Made by a program: the position numbers and the translations under genes. From positions 1 through 64,000 of the forward strand of contig NZ_JABWGO010000014.1 in assembly GCF_013363995.1 (NCBI RefSeq): a stretch of DNA of 64,000 nt, written 5' to 3'. Below, in pieces: positions 32,600 through 40,162 of this stretch. This DNA is from Nonomuraea rhodomycinica. GTDB taxonomy: Bacteria > Actinomycetota > Actinomycetes > Streptosporangiales > Streptosporangiaceae. The first letter of the stretch is position 1; each line of letters opens with the position of its first letter. The notes beneath the pieces are model-generated. The model did no database searches. It was not told the DNA's origin and worked only from the letters and a program-made list of their open reading frames with translations.

Positions 32600-32914
32600 C
32601 TCACAGGCTAAGATCGCAGTACACCGACGGCCTCGATGTGCTCCCCCAGTGGGATCGTGCAGATAACGCGCGTGGAACAGCCGTCGCGATCTTCGTCGGT
32701 CCGGTGGCGGAATGAACTGCGCTGGTACCCGTCGCGCTGCTCGGTGGCGATGGGCAGGGCGGCGACCGCCTCGGCCAGCAGCAGGCCTTCTGCGCGGCGA
32801 CCGTCATCGGTAGCGGTCTGGGCGGACGGGTGGCGGCGGGTAGGGCGGGGGTGATGGCTACAGCGGCGACCAGGAGAGCGGTGGTCGTGGCGGTGCGGCG
32901 TGGTCGGTGTGGCA
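32600..32914 (-). pseudogene. 5' fragment of a secreted HNH/DUF1524-type nuclease gene, frameshifted
   Basis: Begins MPHRPRRTATTTALLVAAVAI, a typical signal peptide. After a frameshift the minus strand encodes LLLAEAVAALPIATEQRDGY followed by RSSFRHWTDEDRDGCSTR. The latter matches the N-terminal GYxRxxFxHWxDxDxDGCxTR region of actinobacterial secreted DUF1524 HNH endonucleases. The HNH active site, expected another 100 residues on, is missing; the frame ends at about 32600. Upstream of the start at 32915-32960 is a normal-looking leader. Confidence 0.55.
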
Positions 32915-33279
32915 TACCCGATCCCTTCACAGTCACTACTGACTGAGACGATCGGTCACTCACTGTAGCGATCGAGGGGCGCGGACAGCGGCCTATCGAG
33001 AGCCACACCGCCGCGTCGGCGCTGCCCCAGCCGCCCAGGCCCATCCTTCGGCCCGATGCTCGCCCTCACGGGCAGCGGAACTGCCGCCGCCCGGAGTAAT
33101 CTTGGTCTTGGCCGGTCACGCCAGGCCACACTCCGAGTCGCCCGCGCCCACGGAGCAGGCGGCATCCGAGGACAAGAGGCCGTCGCCTCCCGTGACGAGA
33201 CAGTCCGAACCCCTGCCAGACGCTCTCTCATGTGCTGGCCGGTGACGTGGGGACCTGCCAGAGACCACGGAGACCCGTC
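32915..33279. other. 365-base gap without a credible gene
   Basis: Only low-complexity open frames of no recognisable family are present. It contains the leaders of the nuclease fragment (minus) and of the small hypothetical gene (plus). Confidence 0.5.
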
Positions 33280-33567
33280 ATGGTGGATGTGCGTAAGCGC
33301 CTCGTCCGCGACCTCCAGGCCGCTGTGCCCGGGATGAAGCCCACCGCGGCCGTCCGGCTGCTCGACCAGGCCGCCACGCTACGGCCCGAACCTCCGCAGG
33401 GGTGGGCGCGGCTGATCCCCAGCCGGGACCGCGACATCACCTACTGGACGCCCGAGAACAGGCCGGTCGGCGGAACCTGGGGAATCAGATTCGCGCCCCG
33501 CTGGGTACCGCAGACCCGGCCCAACTTCGCCAACCAGATCCGCGAGATCCTCGACTTCGAGGGGTGA
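33280..33567 (+). CDS. Small hypothetical protein
   Basis: A 95-residue protein starting at ATG 33280 (MVDVRKRLVRDLQAAVPGMK), preceded by GGAG at about 8 bases. It is soluble and basic, with a helical first half and a tryptophan-containing second half (QGWARLIPSRDRDITYWTPE, GGTWGIRFAPRWVP). I do not recognise a family. Codon use is typical of the host. It could be a real small gene; no operon partner. Confidence 0.5.
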   Translation: MVDVRKRLVRDLQAAVPGMKPTAAVRLLDQAATLRPEPPQGWARLIPSRDRDITYWTPENRPVGGTWGIRFAPRWVPQTRPNFANQIREILDFEG

Positions 33568-33741
33568 GCCTCCCCGGCGGCTGGCCGGCGGACGCCCCTA
33601 ACGGCCCTCAGCTCCCGAACGTGTCCCCAGCCGTCAGGTAGCGGCGTTTGGTTCGGCTGATCTAACAGGGCTGAGGGCAGGGCGAGCCGTATGTGCGAAA
33701 AGTGATTGCCGCTGGTTGTCCGCGTGGATGATCATGGGTGG

Positions 33742-34674
33742 ATGGACCTTGAGAGCGCGGCGCGGGACTGGCTGGCCGATGGCTTCGTGATCCTCCCGGG
33801 GTTCATCCCCGCCGAGGAGTTGGGAGCGGCGGTGAGCGAATTGGAGCTGCTTTTTCCGTCCGCCGAGGGCTTCCATGACGGCACCGACCCGCGCCGCGAA
33901 CGCTTCATCGGCGACGAGTTCGCCGGGATCGACACCTTCCCGTTCGCCAGCACCGAGATCAGCCTGCTTGCGGTGAACCATCGCATCCTGGCGCTCGCCC
34001 AGGCACTGCTAGATGACAACAGCATCCACCTCTACACGGCCGAAGCCTGGGCGAAGTACACCGGTGCCTGCGACTACGACCAGGACCTGCACCGCGACTA
34101 CCTCAACCACACCCTGCTAGTGCCCAGCACCGCTCCGGGCTGCCGACAGTTGGAGATGTTCGTCTTTCTGTCAGATGTCCCCGAAGAGCTCGGGCCGCCG
34201 CACCTCCTTTCACGCAGGCACACCGCGGACATCCCCGCCGTCCCGAACTGGTTCCTGCGGCCGGGGCAGGAAAGCGACTGGCGATTCAACGATGACAGCG
34301 GCAGCCCCGAGATGTACGGCGCCGAGGTCTCCGGTGCCGGGCCCGCAGGAACCGTCATCGCTTTCGAAGCCGGCACCTTCCACCGAGGCACCCGACTGAC
34401 AGCGCCTCGCGGCGCCCGCTACAGCATGCACCTGGGCTTCCGGCCGTCCAGCCTCTCATGGGGTCAACGTGCCGGCTGGGCAGCGCGCGGCTTCGAACGA
34501 GAATGGGTCGCGTTCGTCCACCGCGCTACCCCTCGCCAACTCCAAGCCTTCGGGTTCCCCCCACCAGGCCATACCTACTGGACGCCGCAGACACTGACCG
34601 GCATGGCGCTGCGGTATCCGGAACTCGACCTCACACCCTGGTCGACCTCTGCTCCCGCACTGCATGGGTCGTGA
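33742..34674 (+). CDS. Phytanoyl-CoA dioxygenase (PhyH)-family Fe(II)/2-oxoglutarate oxygenase
   Basis: A 310-residue protein from ATG 33742 (MDLESAARDWLADGFVILPG), the typical PhyH opening. The iron facial triad is His117-x-Asp119 in DQDLHRDYLNHT and His214 in GTFHRGTRL; Arg234 in MHLGFRP should bind the 2-oxoglutarate carboxylate. Members hydroxylate or halogenate small molecules including ectoine and natural products; the substrate here is unknown. The frame extends 12 residues upstream without similarity. Convergent with the carbonic anhydrase gene. Confidence 0.85.
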   Translation: MDLESAARDWLADGFVILPGFIPAEELGAAVSELELLFPSAEGFHDGTDPRRERFIGDEFAGIDTFPFASTEISLLAVNHRILALAQALLDDNSIHLYTAEAWAKYTGACDYDQDLHRDYLNHTLLVPSTAPGCRQLEMFVFLSDVPEELGPPHLLSRRHTADIPAVPNWFLRPGQESDWRFNDDSGSPEMYGAEVSGAGPAGTVIAFEAGTFHRGTRLTAPRGARYSMHLGFRPSSLSWGQRAGWAARGFEREWVAFVHRATPRQLQAFGFPPPGHTYWTPQTLTGMALRYPELDLTPWSTSAPALHGS

Positions 34675-34714
34675 TGGCGCTCCGACGCCTTCGCGGGCTG
34701 TCGGTAGACCGTAT

Positions 34715-35359
34715 TCAGACGCGTGTTGAGACGGCCGCCCCGCTCAAGCCATGCGCGGCGACCAGCCGCGCACTGCCGTCGGCCAGCCGATACGACAGGC
34801 CCACCACCGCCAGGCGGCCATCGGCCACCCGCTCGGCCAGCACGCGAGAGCGCTCCAGCAGCAGGTCGGCGCTGTGCCGGATGTGCTCATGCAGGATCTG
34901 CTCGCCCTGATCGTGTCCGGCGGCGCGGGCCGCCAGCACGCTCGGCATCACCCGCTCGACGACGTCACGGACGAACCCGGCCGGGGTGCTGCCACCATCG
35001 GCGGCGGCGCAGGCCGCCGCGATGGCCCCGCACGACTCGTGGCCCAAGACCACGACCAGCGGGCAGCCCAGCACGCTCACCCCGAACTCGATGCTGCCCA
35101 GCACCTCGGTGCCGGCCACGTGCCCGGCCGTGCGGACCACGAACAGATCACCCAGGCCCCGATCGAAGATGATCTCGGCGGCCAGCCGGGAATCGGAGCA
35201 TCCGAACAGCACCGCGAACGGGCTCTGCGCCGGCGCGGTCTCGGCGCGGCGGGCGGCATCTTGGTTGGGGTGCTCCGGCGTGCCAGCGATGAACCGCCGG
35301 TTCCCCTCCATCAGCATCGCCAAGGCATCATCGGGTGTCACCCTCAGGATCTCAGTCAT
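34715..35359 (-). CDS. Beta-class carbonic anhydrase
   Basis: A 214-residue protein with zinc ligands Cys54 (in FGCSDSR, giving Cys54, Asp56, Arg58), His107 and Cys110 (in VVLGHESCGA), the full beta-carbonic anhydrase set. It interconverts CO2 and bicarbonate in the cytoplasm, supplying bicarbonate to carboxylases and balancing pH. No signal peptide and no sulfate-transporter fusion. It ends 40 bases from the convergent PhyH gene. Confidence 0.9.
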   Translation of the reverse strand: MTEILRVTPDDALAMLMEGNRRFIAGTPEHPNQDAARRAETAPAQSPFAVLFGCSDSRLAAEIIFDRGLGDLFVVRTAGHVAGTEVLGSIEFGVSVLGCPLVVVLGHESCGAIAAACAAADGGSTPAGFVRDVVERVMPSVLAARAAGHDQGEQILHEHIRHSADLLLERSRVLAERVADGRLAVVGLSYRLADGSARLVAAHGLSGAAVSTRV

Positions 35360-35552
35360 GACCGCAGGCTACTGGGTACCAGGCCACGGCCCACACACTG
35401 TCCTCGGGGGTAGACCAAGTAAGCCGGAAAGGGGCAACGGCGGTGGTCACACAGGACAGAGCTGCGATTCTGTCCGGGTCCCGAGATGGCATCTGGCAGG
35501 TCAGCGCAGCCACACCACTGAGGTACCCAATCCGGCCCCACGTCGGGCGCGG

Positions 35553-35735
35553 CTATCCACAGCCGAAACCTCGGCTTCCGCCCCACCGCCTGACCAGCTC
35601 TATTAGCCCCATCCCGTTGAGGATGAGGGCGGCGCGGACGATGTCGCCGATCCGGCCGGGGCTGAGCGTGTCGTACTGCAGGGTGCGCCATCGCTGCTTG
35701 GGTTCGGCGGCGGTGCGCTCGCCGAGGGCCCGTGC
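35553..35735 (-). mobile_element. DDE_Tnp_4-type transposase C-terminal remnant
   Basis: About 60 residues: ALGERTAAEPKQRWRTLQYD, then SPGRIGDIVRAALILNGMG. This matches the last helix block of IS5-like transposases, where GERAN...K.RWRAL carries the catalytic Glu and RIGDI..AALVL ends the protein. The rest of the IS, to either side, is not recognisable; 35360-35552 and 35736-35917 hold no gene. Confidence 0.45.
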
Positions 35736-35917
35736 ATGCCGCGGCAGGGTGTTCGCTGCCGTACTGCCACAACCCCGAACCCCACGTCCCCGAGGCAGGC
35801 ACATCGACGATCGTGTCGTGGGGGCCGGCATCCTCTATCCCAGCTATCGGATGCTCCTGGGCCACCAGCCGACAACGCGTCCTTGCCTGTTCCGGCATGA
35901 CTCGGGCCCGATAGTGC

Positions 35918-36397
35918 TCACCCAGCCGAGGGTATGCCCGCGGTGGCGGGCTGCCGCTGCCGACTCGGGAGGGCGGCCAGCCCGGCGAGCCAGCCCAGCG
36001 CGATCCCCCATAGCAGGCCCGCGATCAGTCCGCCCACAAGATGTCCGGCGTATGCCCCCAGGTCCGCCGAGGCGATCTGGGACAGCACGACCGCTCGCAG
36101 CAGGTTGACGACCACCGCCCCGAGCACGAACGCCCCCCACGTGCGCCAGAAGCCGCCCCGAGCCCGGGCCACCATGACGACCAGCACCAAGGCGAGGACG
36201 CTGTCGGTGAGCGTGACGAGCCAGGTCGTCTCTCCCAGCGGCACCGCACGCAGACCCGGCAGCCCGTACGGCAGGCCGAGCGCGGACGGCACGGCCAGGT
36301 AACCCACCCGGGTGACCAGCGCGCTGCCCCACAGTCCGAAGGCCAGGACGATCGCGAGCGTGACGATCGCGGGGAGGCTATTGCGACTAATGCTCAT
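35918..36397 (-). CDS. Small integral membrane protein (four to five helices)
   Basis: A 159-residue protein with about four to five membrane helices: AIVTLAIVLAFGLWGSALV, TDSVLALVLVVMVARARGG, WGAFVLGAVVVNLLRAVVLS and GHLVGGLIAGLLWGIALGWL. The AGHLVGGLIAG segment resembles the last helix of rhomboid-like proteins, but no catalytic serine motif (GxSG) is present, so protease activity is not supported. The ATG at 36397 has no strong site. Divergent from the GH5 gene, 66 bases apart. Confidence 0.55.
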   Translation of the reverse strand: MSISRNSLPAIVTLAIVLAFGLWGSALVTRVGYLAVPSALGLPYGLPGLRAVPLGETTWLVTLTDSVLALVLVVMVARARGGFWRTWGAFVLGAVVVNLLRAVVLSQIASADLGAYAGHLVGGLIAGLLWGIALGWLAGLAALPSRQRQPATAGIPSAG

Positions 36398-36463
36398 GTT
36401 CGGCAGGCTAGCCGCGACCGCGATTCTGGCGGAAGACCCCCGTTCCCGGTGACCGGAGTTCCT

Positions 36464-37876
36464 ATGAAGAGTGCTCGGCTTATCACGGCCGTCGCCGTGC
36501 TGGCCGTCCTGGCCGGGGGCGGTGTCGCCGCGGCGACCAGACCCACCCCGAAGCCCGTCACCCGGTTCGTCACGGACGATCAGGGCAGGGTGCTGCTCCT
36601 GCACGGCTTCAACACGGCCAGCAGCGCCAAGAGCACGCCCGACGGCCTGCCGACGTTCACCGAGGCGGACCTCGACCGCGAATACCGGGACATGGGGACG
36701 AACTTCGTCCGCTTCCTGATCCAGTGGCGCACACTCGAGCCCACCCCAGGCACCTATGACACGAAATATCTGGACAAGGTGGCTGAGCGCGTCGCCTGGT
36801 ACGCCAAGCGTGGCTACCACGTGATGCTGGACATGCACCAGGACCTGTGGGGCAGCGACATCACCCCGGGCAAAGGCGCGGGCAACGGCGCGCCCGGGTG
36901 GGCCACACACCTCGACGGCCTCCCGGTCAGCACCGACCAGCCCACCTGGGAGATGTACTACCTGGAACCCGGCGTCATACGGGCCTTCGACCACTTCTGG
37001 AACACCACCGGTGACCACCCCGAACTGATGGACCACTACGCCAAGGCGTGGAAGGCGGTGGCTGCCAGGTTCAAGGACGACCCCGCCGTCATCGGCTACG
37101 ACCTGATGAACGAGCCCTGGGGCGGCACGATCCAGGGCGCCCAGTTCGAGACCGGCCCGCTGGCCACCCTCTACCGCAGGTCGATCGCGGAGATCAGGTC
37201 GGTCGACCCCGACGGCTGGATCTTCCTCGAGCCCCAGGCCGTGGGCGTCAACTGGGGTTTGCCGTCGGCCCTGCCCCACTTCGACGACCCGCGCGACGGC
37301 CTGCCGCGCATCGGCCTGGCCCCGCACCTCTATCCGCTCCCGCTCGACCTCGGCGACGACTACACGGCCGGTTCCCGCCGGTGGACCGATCGCACGCTGG
37401 GCTGGTGGCGGGACAACATGCTACGCACCGCCGAACGCGTGGGCGGCCCTGTGGTGCTGGGCGAGTTCGGGCTGGACATGTCCCGGCCGGGCTCCCCCGA
37501 CCTGGTCAAGCGGGTGCTCGAGCTCACCGACCAGGTGAACATGGGCCACGCGTACTGGTCACGCGACCCCGGACCCTGGGGACCCTACGACGACAAGGGG
37601 AAGCCGGGGCCGCTGGTCGCCGCGATGGCCCGGCCGTACCCCAGGGCGGTCGGCGGGGTGCCGGTGAGCGTCGCCTACGACGAGAAGTCCCGCGCGCTGA
37701 CCTTGGTCTTCGACGCCAACGCGACCGGCCCGACCGAGATCTATCTGCCCGCACGCGACTTCCCCCACGGTGGGCGGGCCTCCATCGGCGAAGCCACCTG
37801 GGACGCCGGCAGGCGCGTCCTCACCGTGAAGACGAAGACGGCCGGCCGCCTCACCCTCACGATCACCCCTGGATAG
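36464..37876 (+). CDS. Secreted GH5-family glycosidase (endoglycoceramidase-like)
   Basis: A 470-residue protein with a signal peptide (residues 1-24). The (beta/alpha)8 barrel carries acid/base Glu217 in YDLMNEPWG and nucleophile Glu334 in VVLGEFGLDMS; other landmarks are LLLHGFNTAS, MLDMHQDLWG and the tyrosine-rich APHLYPLPLDL. A C-terminal beta domain follows from residue 390. The FNTASSAK opening and DMHQDLW block are typical of endoglycoceramidase-like GH5 enzymes, which release glycans from glycolipids or sterol glucosides. ATG 36464 follows GGAG. Acts outside the cell. Confidence 0.85.
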   Translation: MKSARLITAVAVLAVLAGGGVAAATRPTPKPVTRFVTDDQGRVLLLHGFNTASSAKSTPDGLPTFTEADLDREYRDMGTNFVRFLIQWRTLEPTPGTYDTKYLDKVAERVAWYAKRGYHVMLDMHQDLWGSDITPGKGAGNGAPGWATHLDGLPVSTDQPTWEMYYLEPGVIRAFDHFWNTTGDHPELMDHYAKAWKAVAARFKDDPAVIGYDLMNEPWGGTIQGAQFETGPLATLYRRSIAEIRSVDPDGWIFLEPQAVGVNWGLPSALPHFDDPRDGLPRIGLAPHLYPLPLDLGDDYTAGSRRWTDRTLGWWRDNMLRTAERVGGPVVLGEFGLDMSRPGSPDLVKRVLELTDQVNMGHAYWSRDPGPWGPYDDKGKPGPLVAAMARPYPRAVGGVPVSVAYDEKSRALTLVFDANATGPTEIYLPARDFPHGGRASIGEATWDAGRRVLTVKTKTAGRLTLTITPG

Positions 37877-38087
37877 ATGCGCAGGATATTGAGCGGGAGG
37901 CGAGTACAGAGGCGAGCTGCCGCAGAGCAGCGATGATCGCCGCCACGGGCTCTCCCTGCCGGCCCTCGGCCCGGATGAGCCGGTAGACCCGCCAGGATCT
38001 GAGCGCATATGTGGCGCTGTGCTCTACCTGGAGGTCTCTCCCACCCGCCACCGTCACCACTAGCGCTCCTGCGTCAGCGCCCGCCAC
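37863..38087 (-). CDS. Weak candidate small hypothetical gene
   Basis: A 74-residue open frame, MAGADAGALVVTVAGGRDLQ continuing HSATYALRSWRVYRLIRAEG, overlaps the GH5 stop by 14 bases. It has no recognised family. Protein-like composition is its only support; it may be spurious. The rest of 37877-38147 holds nothing else. Confidence 0.25.
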   Translation of the reverse strand: MAGADAGALVVTVAGGRDLQVEHSATYALRSWRVYRLIRAEGRQGEPVAAIIAALRQLASVLASRSISCASIQG

Positions 38088-38147
38088 CAGCCGGTACGTG
38101 CCACGTTCGACCGAACGATGAAACCAGCCGTCCGAGTGTGACCACGG

Positions 38148-39434
38148 TCATGATGCTCCCTGGGCTCCGTCCGCAGATGAGCGGGCGGGGTCGGTGGTCG
38201 CGGTGTAGGCGGGACGGGGAAGGGGCCGGTCGAGCAGGAAGGCCGTCAGGAGGCTCCGGTAGAGGCCGGGACGGCCGTTGGCGATCGAGTGTCCGGCGCC
38301 GGGAACGTAGACCAGGGTCGACTCGGGCAACGTGCGCCGGTAGTCGTAGGTGACCTCCCACTTCAGGTAGTCGCACTGCCCGCGCATGATGAGGGTGGGC
38401 ACGTGGACTCCGCGCAGCTTCGGCCGCGGGTCGGCGACCGCCGCGGCGTCCGCGGACGTCATCTGGTTGCTGTAGAAGCCAGGCAGGTTGCCATGCACCG
38501 GAGCGGGGCGTGCGTTCCTGCAGCCGGTGGCGTCCTTGCCGATGAGCAGAAGCTCCCGCATCCGGGCGTCGGCCTCTGCGTCGGGCACCATGGCGTGCGC
38601 GGCGGCGGGGTTGAGCTGCAGGAGCAGTCCCTGTGTCAGCATGCGCGGGTCGCTGGTCAACTCGTCCGCGCGAGCCTGACGGTCGGCGGGCAAGGTGTCC
38701 CAGGGAGAGCCGATCCCCTTCGGGAAGGCGGGGTCCCAGATGGCGCCCGGTGAGGTGAGCACGGCTTTGAGGACATGGTCGGCGTGTGTGGCGAGGTAGG
38801 CGGCCGAGAGCGTGCCACCCCAGGAGCGGCCGACCAGAATGATCTTCTGGGCGCCGATGGTCCGGCGAATCGCTTCAAGATCGGCCACGTGCCGGGCGAC
38901 CGTGTAGCCGCTGGGGTCGGCCAGCCGGGTGGAACGTCCGGCGCCGAGCTGATCGTACGCGTAGACGTCGAAGCCGGCCGCCGCCAGTTCCCGGCTGCCC
39001 TCGGGCAGCCCCTCCCCTGGCGTTCCAGGACCACCGTGCAGGAAGATCACTGGCGGGCGGTGGATCATCCCCTCTCCCCCGAGCTTGACATAGGCGATGG
39101 TCGAGCCGGTCGGCAGCCGCCAGAACGCGACCGACGCAGGGGGCACGGCCGGCACGGGCACCGGGGATGCCCGGAACACCGTGAGCGCCGCGAGGGCGGC
39201 CATCGCAAGGGTATTGATCACGACATAGGGCATGACGAGCCGTGGCACGCCCAGCCGCCGGAGCGCGAACCGTCCCAGCAGCCAGCTGATCGCCGCGACC
39301 GCTGCCAGCCCGGCCGCCGCGAACACCGGCACGCTCGACGTCACCATCGCGGTGAGGAAGAACGTGACCACCCCGGCCGCCACTGCAGCGATCTCCGCGC
39401 CGACCAACAGGGCCGCCCCTGACACATGTTTCAT
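38148..39434 (-). CDS. Membrane-anchored alpha/beta hydrolase, proline iminopeptidase-like
   Basis: A 428-residue protein. Three membrane helices span residues 1-90 (GAALLVGAEIAAVAAGVV, VFAAAGLAAVAAISWLLG, VVINTLAMAALAALTVF). The hydrolase domain has the oxyanion motif VIFLHGGPGTPGEG, strand YAYDQLGAGRSTRL, nucleophile elbow LVGRSWGGTLS, acid candidate in MRGQCDYLKW and His in YVPGAGHSIANGRP. HGGPG plus GxSWGG is the proline-iminopeptidase/S33 signature. With the hydrolase after the helices it would face outside or inside depending on topology; three helices favour an extracellular enzyme domain. Confidence 0.85.
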   Translation of the reverse strand: MKHVSGAALLVGAEIAAVAAGVVTFFLTAMVTSSVPVFAAAGLAAVAAISWLLGRFALRRLGVPRLVMPYVVINTLAMAALAALTVFRASPVPVPAVPPASVAFWRLPTGSTIAYVKLGGEGMIHRPPVIFLHGGPGTPGEGLPEGSRELAAAGFDVYAYDQLGAGRSTRLADPSGYTVARHVADLEAIRRTIGAQKIILVGRSWGGTLSAAYLATHADHVLKAVLTSPGAIWDPAFPKGIGSPWDTLPADRQARADELTSDPRMLTQGLLLQLNPAAAHAMVPDAEADARMRELLLIGKDATGCRNARPAPVHGNLPGFYSNQMTSADAAAVADPRPKLRGVHVPTLIMRGQCDYLKWEVTYDYRRTLPESTLVYVPGAGHSIANGRPGLYRSLLTAFLLDRPLPRPAYTATTDPARSSADGAQGAS

Positions 39435-39511
39435 GGGGCAACGCTATGAACGGCCGGCGGGTTTTCCCTCCTGCCCAGGACCGATATGGACCTCCCCTGC
39501 GCGGCGGGGTG

Positions 39512-40162
39512 TCAGTGGTTCCCGGGACGGATCAGGCCCGACTCGTAGGCGTAGATGGTGGCGTGCAGCCGGTCGCGCACGCCCAGTTTGGCCAGGATCA
39601 CCGAGACATGGTCCTTGACCGTGGCCGGGCTGATCCGGAGAGCATGGCCGATCTCGGCGTTGGACAGCCCTCGAGCCACATGTTCGAGTACCTGGCTCTC
39701 GCGTGGAGTGAACCTGCCCGGCGCGATCACCGGCGCGGGGGAAGACGCGGCGAGGCGGTCGAGCAGCCGCCGCGTGATCGCCGGGTCCACCAGCGCATCG
39801 CCTCGCGCGATGACCCGCACCGCGTCGATGACACGCGTCGGCTCGGCATCCTTGAGCAGGAAGCCGGACGCTCCCGCGCGCAACGCTCCGAACACGTACT
39901 CGTCAAGGCCGAAGGCCGTCAGGACGATGATCCTGGTGTCGGACGTGCTGGCGGTGATGGACGCGGTGGCGGCCAGCCCGTCGAGCACCGGCATCCGGAC
40001 GTCCATGAGCACGACGTCCGGCCGCAGCGACGCGACCATGGCGACGGCGGAGTGGCCGTCCGCGGCCTGCGCCACCACGTCGAGATCAGGCTCGGCGGCC
40101 AGCACGGCGCTGATTCCGGCCCTGACCACCGCCTGGTCGTCGGCCACCATCACTCTGATCAT
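39512..40162 (-). CDS. NarL/FixJ-type response regulator
   Basis: A 216-residue protein. The receiver domain has acidic pocket Asp8/Asp9, phospho-acceptor Asp54 (VVLMDVRMPVLDG) and Lys near 104 (GFLLKDAEP). A C-terminal LuxR helix-turn-helix follows (FTPRESQVLEHVARGLSNAE with recognition helix ISPATVKDHVSVILAKLG). ATG 40162 overlaps the kinase TGA (ATGA), so this start is preferred over an in-frame ATG at 40174. Output promoters are unknown; the neighbouring membrane hydrolase is a candidate. Confidence 0.9.
   Translation of the reverse strand: MIRVMVADDQAVVRAGISAVLAAEPDLDVVAQAADGHSAVAMVASLRPDVVLMDVRMPVLDGLAATASITASTSDTRIIVLTAFGLDEYVFGALRAGASGFLLKDAEPTRVIDAVRVIARGDALVDPAITRRLLDRLAASSPAPVIAPGRFTPRESQVLEHVARGLSNAEIGHALRISPATVKDHVSVILAKLGVRDRLHATIYAYESGLIRPGNH

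Noticed and set aside
35918-36397. Calling the small membrane protein a rhomboid protease
   Set aside because: Only the AGHLVGG helix is reminiscent; the GxSG serine motif is missing.
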